NCBI GenBank assembly: GCA_945861275.1
Contig: CAMATZ010000016.1
Span: 1-64,000, forward strand
Source: Bordetella parapertussis
GTDB lineage: Bacteria > Pseudomonadota > Gammaproteobacteria > Burkholderiales > SG8-41
Reading direction: 5' to 3'
DNA length: 64,000 nucleotides
Shown here: positions 1-12,619 of the stretch, one piece after another
Layout of the letters: the number at the start of each line of letters is the position of its first letter
Position numbering within the stretch: position 1 is the first letter of the stretch
The notes under the pieces: generated by a model
Seen by the model: the letters and a program-made list of their open reading frames with translations, nothing else
Databases searched by the model: none
What the model was told of the DNA's origin: nothing
Program-made: the position numbers and the translations under genes

Positions 1-1966
<1,966 letters not shown>

Positions 1967-2160
1967 CTATAACTTTGAGCCCTCACACCTACGTACTCAT
2001 AGGCGCGAAGATCATCGCTACAGGTTGAACTCGTGTTTGCCGCGCTCAACCCTTTTGTGTGTTGAACGCAACGATACAATCTAACCCAAATTATGCCATT
2101 CAATAAATGCAATAAACGCATGCATTTACCTTCACAGCACAACCTTTACTTCTTCCGTTT

Positions 2161-2171
2161 TGTTAAAGAAC
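2161..2171 (-). promoter_or_regulatory. boxA antitermination site in the 23S leader
   Basis: The complement reads GTTCTTTAACA, the conserved boxA core bound by NusB/S10 in rRNA antitermination. It lies between tRNA-Ala and the 23S 5' end, the usual spacer position. Confidence 0.7.
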
Positions 2172-2267
2172 AATACAGCCAATCAACTCTAATAGAGAGC
2201 CGAATGTTCAGAATTCCGAGACCCTAGCTCCGAACTCTCAACACTTAACTCTGAACTTTTTTACGAG

Positions 2268-2343
2268 TGGTGGAGGTGAACGGGATCGAACCGATGACCT
2301 CCTGCTTGCAAAGCAGGCGCTCTCCCAACTGAGCTACACCCCC
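2268..2343 (-). tRNA. tRNA-Ala (anticodon TGC)
   Basis: A 76-base tRNA starting GGGGGTGTAGCTC and ending in an encoded CCA. The anticodon loop contains TGC and the T-arm is GGTTCGATCCC. It is in the 16S-23S spacer, 11 bases after tRNA-Ile, as in most proteobacterial rrn operons. Confidence 0.98.
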
Positions 2344-2354
2344 GATAATTACAT

Positions 2355-2431
2355 TGGTGGGTCTGGATGGGTTCGAACCATCGACCCCCGCCTTATCAAG
2401 ACGGTGCTCTAACCAGCTGAGCTACAGACCC
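2355..2431 (-). tRNA. tRNA-Ile (anticodon GAT)
   Basis: A 77-base tRNA starting GGGTCTGTAGCTCAGCTGG, with GAT in the anticodon loop and an encoded CCA end. It sits between 16S and tRNA-Ala and is processed from the rrn transcript. Confidence 0.98.
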
Positions 2432-2566
2432 TGAATCAGGATCGGGCAACCAAGAACGAGGACTGAGGGTTAAGCAGCATCCCTAACTCAATCCTCAATC
2501 CTCGTTTCTCAATCCTGGCGTACTAACAACCGATAAGAGTGGACACTTAGCCCCCAAGGCTTCTTC

Positions 2567-4104
<1,538 letters not shown>

Positions 4105-4247
4105 TCTCTGCAAAGTATTTCTCTCGCTTGACGTTATTACTGTCGTGCGAGCACTTCAATATTTCAAAAACTTTTCACAACGACCAAAAACACTTGACCG
4201 TTGTGTTTGCCTTGAAAACCAAGCGCCCACACTTATCGGCTGTATAT

Positions 4248-4259
4248 TGTTAAAGAGCC
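4248..4259 (-). promoter_or_regulatory. boxA antitermination site in the 16S leader
   Basis: The complement reads GGCTCTTTAACA followed by ATATACAGCC, nearly identical to the E. coli rrn boxA. It lies about 145 bases upstream of 16S, within the leader of the rrn transcript. The rest of 4105-4360 holds leader sequence with an imperfect CACAACG/CGTTGTG stem and no gene. Confidence 0.75.
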
Positions 4260-4360
4260 ATCCAAACAAGAAACCCTGCTTGCGGTAACTGGCTTGAGGA
4301 AACGCCGGGACGATGCCCTTCGAATCTGAATTTACTGTCCGCTCACCACTCAACAACATT

Positions 4361-4437
4361 TGGTAGCGGGGATAGGATTTGAACCTATGACCTTCGGGTT
4401 ATGAGCCCGACGAGCTGCCAGACTGCTCCACCCCGCG
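4361..4437 (-). tRNA. initiator tRNA-fMet (anticodon CAT)
   Basis: A 77-base tRNA, CGCGGGGTGGAGCAGTCTGG at the 5' end with an encoded CCA. Two initiator hallmarks are visible: the unpaired first base (C1 opposite T72) and three G-C pairs next to the CAT anticodon loop (GGG/CCC). It lies about 255 bases upstream of 16S on the same strand, directly behind a strong promoter, and may share a transcript with the rRNA genes. Confidence 0.97.
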
Positions 4438-4465
4438 CCAGTGTACGACTCAGTAAAGAAGCGGA

Positions 4466-4494
4466 ATTATGACGAGAAATTCGTAGCCTGTCAA
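4466..4494 (-). promoter_or_regulatory. sigma70-type promoter for tRNA-fMet and probably the rrn operon
   Basis: On the minus strand, TTGACA (4494-4489) and CATAAT (4471-4466) are separated by exactly 17 bases. The predicted start near 4459 gives a leader of about 20 bases before tRNA-fMet. I see no second promoter of this quality between the tRNA and 16S, so rRNA transcription may start here too (inference). Confidence 0.75.
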
Positions 4495-4565
4495 CACTTG
4501 TTACGCGTTTATTTAATTAACAGGCCCAGTAAAGCCGCTGAACCAGCCTTACTCTGAAAAACAAA

Positions 4566-7500
4566 TCAGCGCCTTACACTCACCGCCGGTATTTCGGCAG
4601 GCGTCTTCTTACGGAAGAAACGTGCGAAAGACTCCATGCTCACGTAAAACACCGGCGTGACATACAAGGTCAGGAACTGCGAAAACACCAGCCCACCGAC
4701 CACGGCTATACCCAGCGGCCGGCGCGTTTCAGCGCCTGCGCCATAACCCAGTGCAATCGGCAACGTGGCAAAAATCGCGGCAGCAGTCGTCATCATGATT
4801 GGACGGAAGCGCACGCTGCATGCCTCGACAATCGCATCGTGCGGGCTCATGTTTTTTTCGCGCTGCATTTGCAGCGCGAAGTCAATCATCATAATGCCGT
4901 TTTTCTTGACCAGGCCAATCAACAGAATTACGCCCACAAAACTGAATATATTGAGTTCCTCGCCAAACAGGATAAGCATTGCCAGCGCACCAAATCCGGC
5001 GAACGGCAGCGCTGTCAAAATGGTGATCGGATGACCATAATGCTCATACAAAATCGCCAGAATCATGTAGATCAAAATAATCGTCACCAGCAACAATATG
5101 GGCAACGAGCGGAATGCCTGCTGGAACGCCTTGGCGCTACCCGTGAACGCGGTTGACACGCCCGCGGGCGCCACCTCCGCCGCGACCTCCTGAATCGCGG
5201 TTACCGCGTCACCCACCGATACGCCTGGCGCGAGGTTGAATGACAACACCACGGCCGGCAATTGTCCGGAGTGCGCCACGGATACCGGGCCCACGCCATT
5301 CTTCACCTCCGCCACGCTGCTCAACGGCACCATGGCCCCCCCCGGCGCGGTGATGAACAGATTGTTCATCGCGTTAATATCCGATTGAAACTTGCGGTCT
5401 ATTTCCAGCCGCACATCGTACTGATCGGACGCGCCATAGAGCGTACTCACCTGGCGGCCGCCGAACGCGTTAAACAACGCCTGCTCCACCTGTTGTGAAC
5501 TGATGCCCAATGCCGCTGCGCGGTCACGCAACACGCGCACCTGAATCTCGGGATTTCGCAACTCCAGGTTGCTGGACACATCCCGCACCAGCGGTAGCGC
5601 ACGCAGACGCGCCTCCATATCTCCACCGGGCTTGTAGAGACTCTTAAGGTCTGTACCCGTGAGCACAAATATATAGTCGCTGGTTGAAAGCGTTCCGCCT
5701 ATGCGAATGGCCGGCGGATTCGACAGGAACAAACGCACACCCTGCAGTCCCGCCGAATCCCGCCGTATCTGCTGAATCACCTGATCCGCGGTTGAATCCC
5801 GTTTGTCACGATGCTTCAAGCGAACAATCAGGCGGCCGACATTTTCACCGATCACGCCGCCGGTGCCCTGCCCCGCAGTGGACATCACTGCTTCGACATT
5901 AGGATTATTTTGAATGACTTCAGCCACTTGCTGCTGATAGCGAATCATCTCGCCAAAGGTTACCCCCTCGCGCGCACGGGTATTGGCGAATATCACACCG
6001 GTATCCTGACGCGGAATAAAACCTTTTTGCACTATGTCATACAGTATTCCGGTCGCGACCAGCACCAGTACCGAACTAATCAGCACCAGGCCTCGAACCT
6101 TAAGTGTCCAGCGCAAGGTGGTGACGTAGCCCGTGCGCGCCCAATCAAACAGCTTTTCCGAAAAATTAAACAATGCACCATGGGTATGCTCATGCTTGAG
6201 CAGCAGGCTGCACAACATCGGCGTAACGGTCAGCGACACCACGCCGGAGATCAACACCGCGATACCCACCGTCACTGCAAATTCACGGAACAGCCGACCC
6301 ACCATGCCTTCCATAAACAATATAGGCAGAAATACCGCCGACAGTGACACCGTCATGGTGATCACGGTAGAGCCGATTTCTTGCGCCCCTTCGAGCGCGG
6401 CCGTTCTGCGATCCTTGCCCATCTCCAGGTGACGCGTAATGTTTTCCAACACCACGATCGCGTCGTCCACCACGAAGCCCACCGCCAGCGTAATCGCCAT
6501 TAAGGACAGGTTATTCAGGCTGTAACCGAGCAAACTCATCACCGCAAAAGTGCCAAGCACCGACGCGGGCAGCACCATCGCCGTAACCAGTGTTGCACGC
6601 AGATTGCGCAGGAACAGCAGGATCACACCCACCACCAGCACAATCGACAGCACCAGCGTGAAATTCACTTCGTGGATTGAATCGCGAATGAACTCGGAAC
6701 GATCCACCAACACTTCCAGGTTCGCGCCGGCGGGCATTTCTTTACGGATATCCGGCAATATTTCCTTCAACTTGCTCACCACGTCCACCGTATTCGAGCC
6801 GGGCTGGCGGTAGACCGCCATGATCAACGCGCGGTCGCCATTAAACCAGCTGCGGATTTTTTCGTTTTCGACACTGTCCACCGCGCGTCCCACATCCGAC
6901 AAGCGCACCGGCATGCCGTCCTTGTAGGCAATGATCAGGGGATTAAAATCTTCGGCGTTTTGAAATTTACCCTGCGATTTCACGGTATACGTGCGCGCGG
7001 CGCCCTGCAACGCGCCCGACGGTATATTGGAATTCGCGCCCTGAATCGCCTGCACCACTTTTTCGATGCCTAGGCCCCGCCGCGCCAGCGCGTTGGGGTC
7101 GACGAAAATACGCACCGCATATTTTTGCGACCCGAACACCTGCACCTGCGCCACGCCGCTGATGGTCGAAAACCGTTGCGAGATGTTGGAGTCAACGAAT
7201 TCATCCAGCTTGGACATCGGCACCTGCTTGGACGACACGCCGAGTATCAGCACCGGCGCATCCGCCGGATTCAGTTTGCGCAGTGTTGGCGGTTCCGGCA
7301 TCTCGGCCGGCAAGCGACGTATCGCCTGCGAAATCGCCGTCTGCACGTCCTGCGTGGCGGAGTCGATATCCCGCGACAGCGCAAACGTCAACGTGATACG
7401 CGTATTGCCGCTGGAAGAAGAAGACGTCATCTCATCCACGCCCGAAATACGGCTGAACTCGCGCTCCAGCGGCAACGCAACCGTGTTACCCATCACCTCC

Positions 7501-7667
7501 GGGCTGGCGCCGGGCAGGCGCGCATTCACTGTAATCGTCGGAAAATCGACGTTCGGCAAATCGTTTACCGGCAGCGTGTTAAACCCCAGCCAGCCAAAAA
7601 ACATGATCGCCACAAAAAACACACTGGTGGCGATCGGACGTTCGATGAAAACACGCGATATATTCAT
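4566..7667 (-). CDS. RND multidrug efflux pump, inner-membrane subunit (MdtB/C-AcrB type)
   Basis: Proton-driven pump of a tripartite envelope exporter. At 1033 residues it has normal RND length. The N-terminus (MNISRVFIERPIATSVFF) is the standard first membrane helix; two large periplasmic loops follow helices 1 and 7. The proton-relay pair is seen in GFVVDDAIVVLENI near residue 400 and the matching lysine in GLVKKNGIMMIDFA near the C-terminus. The wording resembles the MdtB/MdtC branch more than AcrB, but substrate cannot be read from sequence. A clear AAGGAG precedes the ATG. It is the last gene of a three-gene operon after the outer-membrane factor and adaptor. No local regulator is visible. 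Confidence 0.95.
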   Translation of the reverse strand: MNISRVFIERPIATSVFFVAIMFFGWLGFNTLPVNDLPNVDFPTITVNARLPGASPEVMGNTVALPLEREFSRISGVDEMTSSSSSGNTRITLTFALSRDIDSATQDVQTAISQAIRRLPAEMPEPPTLRKLNPADAPVLILGVSSKQVPMSKLDEFVDSNISQRFSTISGVAQVQVFGSQKYAVRIFVDPNALARRGLGIEKVVQAIQGANSNIPSGALQGAARTYTVKSQGKFQNAEDFNPLIIAYKDGMPVRLSDVGRAVDSVENEKIRSWFNGDRALIMAVYRQPGSNTVDVVSKLKEILPDIRKEMPAGANLEVLVDRSEFIRDSIHEVNFTLVLSIVLVVGVILLFLRNLRATLVTAMVLPASVLGTFAVMSLLGYSLNNLSLMAITLAVGFVVDDAIVVLENITRHLEMGKDRRTAALEGAQEIGSTVITMTVSLSAVFLPILFMEGMVGRLFREFAVTVGIAVLISGVVSLTVTPMLCSLLLKHEHTHGALFNFSEKLFDWARTGYVTTLRWTLKVRGLVLISSVLVLVATGILYDIVQKGFIPRQDTGVIFANTRAREGVTFGEMIRYQQQVAEVIQNNPNVEAVMSTAGQGTGGVIGENVGRLIVRLKHRDKRDSTADQVIQQIRRDSAGLQGVRLFLSNPPAIRIGGTLSTSDYIFVLTGTDLKSLYKPGGDMEARLRALPLVRDVSSNLELRNPEIQVRVLRDRAAALGISSQQVEQALFNAFGGRQVSTLYGASDQYDVRLEIDRKFQSDINAMNNLFITAPGGAMVPLSSVAEVKNGVGPVSVAHSGQLPAVVLSFNLAPGVSVGDAVTAIQEVAAEVAPAGVSTAFTGSAKAFQQAFRSLPILLLVTIILIYMILAILYEHYGHPITILTALPFAGFGALAMLILFGEELNIFSFVGVILLIGLVKKNGIMMIDFALQMQREKNMSPHDAIVEACSVRFRPIMMTTAAAIFATLPIALGYGAGAETRRPLGIAVVGGLVFSQFLTLYVTPVFYVSMESFARFFRKKTPAEIPAVSVRR

Positions 7668-7690
7668 GCTCTGGCTCCTTCTAAAGACTG

Positions 7691-9109
7691 CTAATTCGTG
7701 ACTGCGTCTGACTTCTTGCCGCCCTTTTTTCCCTTGCCGCTCTCTGCGGGCTTAGCGGGCTGTCCATCTGCGTCAGCCTTGGTAGCGCCTTCGGCTTTGT
7801 CACCCTCGGACTTGCTTGCCATCTTAGCCTCTTCAGGCGACTTGGCCGCCTCGCCATCGGCAGCCTTGGCTTTACCGCCTTTGCCGCCTTTGGAACCACC
7901 TTCGCCAGCCCGGGTAACCTGTGAGCCATTGGTCAGCGTCGGCGGCACCTCAATCACCACCTGCTCGTCACCCTGCAAGCCTTTGCTAATCACCACGTGC
8001 TGTCCGAGCTGGCGATCCACCGTGACGTTTTGCGCACGCGCGCGACCCTCCTTGACCACGAATACGAACGGTCCGTCCTGCCCCGGCTGCACCGCAGCCT
8101 CAGGCAGCGTGATGGCATCTTCTTCAATGCTCAGAATAATTTTCGCCGACACAAATTGCCCCGGCCACAACTCTTCCTTGTCGTTCCTGATCCGCGCTTT
8201 GACCAATATCGTGCCGGTAGACGGATTCACGGCGTTATCTATGAACACCAGCTCACCACTGGCCGCGACGCCACTACCGCCACTCGGCGTGACTTCGACC
8301 TTAAGCAGCTTCTTGCCGCCACCGATTTTTCGAATGTCGTCAAGATTGCGCTGCGGCACACTCAATGCCACCAGTATCGGCTTGGTGCTGTTAATCAATA
8401 CCAGCGGCGCGCCACCCGTGCCACCCGCCACCAGATTGCCAGCCTTCACGCTCAGGCCACCGGTGCGGCCAGAAATCGGCGCGGTAATTTCCGAATACGA
8501 AAGCTGCAATTTCGCCGCCTCCACCACGGATTTATTGGCTGCCACAGTGGCTTCAAGCGACTTCACCTGCGTCGCCGCCACGTCATACTCTTGGCGCGTG
8601 ATGTATTCCTTTTCCGCGAGTGGGCGCAAGCGTTGCTCCTGCGCGCGCGCCTGGGCGAGCTGCGCCTCATCGCGCGTGACTGCCGCCTGAGTTTGCGCCA
8701 CCGAAACCTGCATCGAACGCGAATCTATGCGAAACAATACCTGCCCCTGCCGCACATAATCGCCTTCCTTAAACATCACTGCCGTCAGCGCGCCGCCAAC
8801 CTGTGGCCGCACCGCCACGCTGTGCTCTGATTCGACACTGCCTACGGCATCAATCACCACCGGCATCGCCTGACGTTTGACAGTAGTCGTACGCACCGCA
8901 ACTGGCCCGCCGCGCCCCTTGCCTTTGCCTTTCGCTTCTTTGCCGCCCTTCGTTTCCTGAACTTCCTTACCGTCCTTGGCTACTACAACCGCCTTGCCGC
9001 CCTTGTTGGCATCCGCACCTTGCGCGGCAGATTTCTGCCAGTACCAATAGCCCCCACCCACCATCGCGGCAATCAGGCCAAACACCGCCACCATGATTAA
9101 TCGATTCAT
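7691..9109 (-). CDS. RND efflux periplasmic adaptor (membrane fusion protein)
   Basis: Bridges the RND pump and the outer-membrane channel. A single N-terminal membrane segment (residues ~4-25) is followed by the barrel-sandwich/lipoyl, alpha-hairpin and beta-barrel parts: VAVRPQVGGALTAVMFKEGDYVRQGQVLF and the matching half-motif ISGRTGGLSVKAGNLV. The protein is 472 residues, longer than a usual ~380-400 because of two Lys/Gly/Ala/Glu-rich stretches: residues ~30-70 after the anchor and the last ~75 residues. The ATG overlaps the stop of the upstream TolC-like gene (ATGA), so the two are translationally coupled. It ends 23 bases before the pump gene. Confidence 0.93.
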   Translation of the reverse strand: MNRLIMVAVFGLIAAMVGGGYWYWQKSAAQGADANKGGKAVVVAKDGKEVQETKGGKEAKGKGKGRGGPVAVRTTTVKRQAMPVVIDAVGSVESEHSVAVRPQVGGALTAVMFKEGDYVRQGQVLFRIDSRSMQVSVAQTQAAVTRDEAQLAQARAQEQRLRPLAEKEYITRQEYDVAATQVKSLEATVAANKSVVEAAKLQLSYSEITAPISGRTGGLSVKAGNLVAGGTGGAPLVLINSTKPILVALSVPQRNLDDIRKIGGGKKLLKVEVTPSGGSGVAASGELVFIDNAVNPSTGTILVKARIRNDKEELWPGQFVSAKIILSIEEDAITLPEAAVQPGQDGPFVFVVKEGRARAQNVTVDRQLGQHVVISKGLQGDEQVVIEVPPTLTNGSQVTRAGEGGSKGGKGGKAKAADGEAAKSPEEAKMASKSEGDKAEGATKADADGQPAKPAESGKGKKGGKKSDAVTN

Positions 9110-10590
9110 TGCTTAGTCTCTGTTTTAGTTGTTATCACCTCACTGGCGCCCACCGCGAGATTCAAACGCGCAAGCACCGTATACCAATCCAGATACGATT
9201 GAACGCGCTGCGTGCGGGCGCTGGTTTCATCCTGCTGAGCCGTAATCAGGTCAAGTATCGTGCCGAAACCGCCCTGATAACGCGCCAGCACCGCCTGCGC
9301 GCTCTGCTCGGCCGATTTCACCAGTGATTCGGTACTACTGATACTGCCGCTGACAGTTTGTAAATCGTAGTACGCCTGCCACACTTCCAGCTGCGATTGC
9401 CGGTACAGTATGTCGCGCGCGGCTTCGGCTTGTTGCGCCTGCATTTCGGCCTGCCGCTGCGCATAGGTATCCTTGAATCCCGAAAATATCGGGATGCGCA
9501 CGTTGATGCCCGCTTGATAAGTTTGCGTATTAGGCCGGAAGAGATCCCGCTGTTCCCATCGCGAATGCTGCGCACCCGCGCTAAACTCAATGCTGGGCAA
9601 TCCGGCTTTCGAAGCCGCCAGCGAAGACGCGCGAAACGCTTCGACCTGCGCCTGCGCCGCTACCAGATCAGGGCGCACCAGCTTGACCGTTTCAAGATAG
9701 CCGTTGATGGATTGCAAAGCCTGATCAGGTTGCGGTGGCGCCGACAAAGTCTGCACGCGCAGCGAACTGTTCACCGGCAATCCGACCACCGAAGCCAATT
9801 GGCCGCGCGACTTCTCGAATTCGCCACGGCTGCGCGTCAGCGTCAATCGCGCTTGCGCGACTTGCGTTTCCGAGCGGTAGACATCGGCTACGGTTGCCAC
9901 GCCCGAATCACGACGGCGTCGTGCCGCGTCCAGCGAGGTCTCAAGATTTTTCAGCGCCTGTTCGTTAACACGGGTCAGCGCTTCCGTGCCGATCAACTGG
10001 TAGTACGCCTGCTCCACCTGAAACATAACTTCCTGCAGCACCCGGTTTTGAGCGAGATTGGCAGCAAGCAGGCGGCCTTCAGCCGCCTGCACGCGCGCGT
10101 CGCCCAGACCAAAGTCAAAAATGCCGTAACTCAAACTGATCGAAGGTCCCCAACGATTAATAAATGGCGATATCAAGCCGCTGGTTCCCGACACTGGACG
10201 TTGGCGCAAAAACGACCAGCCGCCGCTAATAGTCGGGAAATCATCGCCCTCGGCAATCCCTACCGCCGATGCCGCTACGCGCGCGGCCAACCACGCCTGA
10301 CGCGTGCGTGGATTATTCGCCAACGCGTATTCGGTCAGTTCAGGCAGTGACAGCGGTTCAGCCGATTTTAGCGGCTCGCCCGCCTTGGGCGCAGGCACCG
10401 TGGGCAGCGGTTGCTCAGGCTTCCAGCGCTGATTGGGCGCCGGAGCCGTTTTTTTCTCAACCGCAAACGGATCTTTCCACCAATCCTTGCTCAGCACATT
10501 CTGCCACCACTCGGCATTTGCGCCTGACGAACCCACCATCAACAAGGCACCCATGCAGGCGACCCTGCTCCATCCTCCGAAATGCCTCAT
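9106..10590 (-). CDS. TolC-family outer membrane efflux protein
   Basis: Outer-membrane channel of the RND exporter. Two OEP repeats rich in coiled-coil helices are visible, e.g. residues running through VMFQVEQAYYQLIGTEALTRVNEQALKNLETSLDAARRR and the repeat near AYYDLQTVSGSISSTESLV. I chose the ATG at 10590, which begins MRHFGGWSRVACMGALLMV, a plausible secretion signal; a GTG at 10641 would add 17 residues in front of that signal. First gene of the operon, with the adaptor start overlapping its stop. The 10591-10910 interval up to the divergent hydrolase gene must hold promoters for both directions; it is AT-rich but I could not assign boxes. Confidence 0.92.
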   Translation of the reverse strand: MRHFGGWSRVACMGALLMVGSSGANAEWWQNVLSKDWWKDPFAVEKKTAPAPNQRWKPEQPLPTVPAPKAGEPLKSAEPLSLPELTEYALANNPRTRQAWLAARVAASAVGIAEGDDFPTISGGWSFLRQRPVSGTSGLISPFINRWGPSISLSYGIFDFGLGDARVQAAEGRLLAANLAQNRVLQEVMFQVEQAYYQLIGTEALTRVNEQALKNLETSLDAARRRRDSGVATVADVYRSETQVAQARLTLTRSRGEFEKSRGQLASVVGLPVNSSLRVQTLSAPPQPDQALQSINGYLETVKLVRPDLVAAQAQVEAFRASSLAASKAGLPSIEFSAGAQHSRWEQRDLFRPNTQTYQAGINVRIPIFSGFKDTYAQRQAEMQAQQAEAARDILYRQSQLEVWQAYYDLQTVSGSISSTESLVKSAEQSAQAVLARYQGGFGTILDLITAQQDETSARTQRVQSYLDWYTVLARLNLAVGASEVITTKTETKQ

Positions 10591-10910
10591 GTCGACGTTC
10601 TTTTTCCACCGAAGTGGTGTTAGTGATTGATTAATAAACACTTCATGTTAGCACTATTCCTGCCAATTTTGCCCTATCCGGTCACGCTCGCGCTACTAAG
10701 TCCATAAAATGGCAAGCAGAAATTGCGCTATTTGCACGTCCAACAAAACACTCCTACGAAAAACTACTTATTAATCAAAAATTTAGTCATTGTCGCGAGT
10801 TATGGTTGCACGCTGGACAGGATGCAACAGCACGTTTTTCGCTGTTCAAAAAACCCACCAACAAGCTCAGCACAAGCGTCGCGACCCGCGAATCACGTAA
10901 CATGGCGCCC

Positions 10911-11705
10911 ATGCCCTACACAGATATCCACGGCGCAAGCGTCGAGTACCAGCAAACCGGCAGTGGCCCCAATCTGTTGCTGTTGCACTCGCTACTTACT
11001 GACATGTCGGTGTTCGACTGCATGTTGCCGGCACTTGCAAAAAACTTTCGCATCACGCGCCTGAATCTGCCGGGCTATGGTCAGTCGATGCCGCGGGTTC
11101 TCACACAGGTTGCGGATTACGCCGATCACGTTAACGCCGTGCTCGACAAACTCAAACTCCCGCCGCAAACCCACGTCTTCGGTAACGGCTTTGGCGCTTT
11201 CGTCGCGCTGATGCTGGCGATACGCCACGGCGCGCGCTTGAATCGATTGCTGATTGCCGACGTGCTCGCTACATTCCCCGAACCTGCACGCGTTCCTTTT
11301 CGCATGATGTCGGATAAAGTCGCCGCCAGCGGCATGAGTGCGATACTCGACGCCGCCATCGGCCGCATGTTTCCGCCCGCGTTTCAAGCGGCCCATCCGC
11401 ATGAGGTGACGCTGCGCAAAGTGGCGCTGGCGCGCGTGGACGCCGGAAGTTTCTCCCGTGCGTGCTGCGCGCTGGCAGCACTGGACACCGCCGCGGATTT
11501 ACACAAAATCAAGAACCCCACGCTGGTCATGTGCGGCGCCCTCGATCTCACCACGCCACCCGCCCTGGCGCAGGCGCTGGCGCACGGCATCGCCGGCGCG
11601 CAGTATCGGGAAATTGCCGCTTCGGGACATTGTCCAATGGTGGAACAACCCGCATTACTCAGCGCCACCATCGATGATTTTATCCGCAGCGCGGAATACT
11701 CATAA
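10911..11705 (+). CDS. alpha/beta-hydrolase fold protein lacking the nucleophile serine
   Basis: The fold is clear: LLLLHS near the oxyanion strand, RLNLPGYGQS, then the nucleophile elbow, a late Asp (GALDLTTPP) and a late His (ASGHCPMVE). The elbow reads G-N-G-F-G at residues 91-95, so Gly93 (codon GGC, 11187-11189) stands where Ser is expected in G-x-S-x-G. Acid and base are kept. Either it is non-catalytic, or it uses different chemistry. Neither ATG 10902 nor ATG 10911 has a good Shine-Dalgarno; a TTG at 10806 would only add unlikely sequence. It precedes the CbbQ-like gene by 24 bases and may be co-transcribed with it. Confidence 0.8.
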   Translation: MPYTDIHGASVEYQQTGSGPNLLLLHSLLTDMSVFDCMLPALAKNFRITRLNLPGYGQSMPRVLTQVADYADHVNAVLDKLKLPPQTHVFGNGFGAFVALMLAIRHGARLNRLLIADVLATFPEPARVPFRMMSDKVAASGMSAILDAAIGRMFPPAFQAAHPHEVTLRKVALARVDAGSFSRACCALAALDTAADLHKIKNPTLVMCGALDLTTPPALAQALAHGIAGAQYREIAASGHCPMVEQPALLSATIDDFIRSAEYS

Positions 11706-11729
11706 CCCATTGTTTTTATTATAATTTTA

Positions 11730-12572
11730 ATGTCTAATCCGCTGCGCACACTGACCACCGCAAGCGCCCAAGCCGTGCAACCCGAAGCGCGTTTGATCGA
11801 GCGCGAGCCGTATTATGAATCGACCGGCGACGAAATCGCACTGTTTGAAGCCGCCACGGCAAGCCAGATTCCGGTGCTGCTCAAAGGCCCCACCGGCTGC
11901 GGCAAAACACGCTTCATGGAATATATGGCGTGGAAATTACAGCGCCCGTTGATCACGGTATCGTGTCACGATGATCTGACTGCCAGCGATCTGGTCGGTC
12001 GTTATCTCATCACCAGCAACGAAACCGTATGGGTGGACGGGCCGCTGGCGCATGCCGTGCGCGTCGGCGGCATTTGTTATCTCGACGAAGTGGTCGAAGC
12101 GCGCAAAGACACCACCGTGGTCATTCACCCGCTGGCCGACGACCGGCGCATATTGCCCATTGAAAAACACGGCGAATTGCTGCGCGCGCCGGCAACGTTC
12201 GTGCTGGCGATGTCGTACAACCCCGGCTACCAGAGCGTGCTGAAAGAACTCAAGCAGAGCACGCGCCAGCGCTTTGTCGCCATCGAGTTTGCGTATCCCT
12301 CTGAGGCGCTCGAAGCCAAAATCGTCATCACCGAATCCGCATTGGACGCTGCCCTTACCGGCAAGCTCCTCAAACTCGCGCACATGACACGCAACCTCAA
12401 GGGTAACGGTCTTGACGAAGGCGCATCAACGCGGTTGCTGGTGCATGCCGCGAAACTCATGCAACGCGGTATTGCGCCGCGCAGCGCCTGCCACAGCGCC
12501 ATCGCCGAAGCGCTCACCGATGACACGGAAATGTTGCGAGCGATTGACGAATTGGCTTCGTCGATTTTCTAA
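11730..12572 (+). CDS. MoxR-class AAA+ ATPase of the CbbQ/NirQ/NorQ/GpvN family
   Basis: Chaperone-like ATPase that works with a VWA protein to activate a metal or multi-subunit enzyme (Rubisco for CbbQ, nitric oxide reductase for NorQ). Walker A is GPTGCGKT at residues 53-60 and Walker B is ICYLDE at 115-120. The start of the domain (residues ~25-45) and the C-terminal helical part match the 260-280-residue family; length here is 280. The next gene encodes the partner VWA protein. No Rubisco or NO reductase gene is in the window, so the client is unknown. The upstream AT stretch resembles that before the Bug gene ending at 50340. Confidence 0.9.
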   Translation: MSNPLRTLTTASAQAVQPEARLIEREPYYESTGDEIALFEAATASQIPVLLKGPTGCGKTRFMEYMAWKLQRPLITVSCHDDLTASDLVGRYLITSNETVWVDGPLAHAVRVGGICYLDEVVEARKDTTVVIHPLADDRRILPIEKHGELLRAPATFVLAMSYNPGYQSVLKELKQSTRQRFVAIEFAYPSEALEAKIVITESALDAALTGKLLKLAHMTRNLKGNGLDEGASTRLLVHAAKLMQRGIAPRSACHSAIAEALTDDTEMLRAIDELASSIF

Positions 12573-12619
12573 ACAAATCCATGTTCATCTGTGGCTAAAA
12601 AAGCAGAATACAAATCGCC

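Noticed and set aside
4566..7667. RND pump as a heavy-metal (CusA-type) exporter
   Set aside because: The sequence follows the drug-type HAE1 pattern and lacks the methionine relay and metal motifs.
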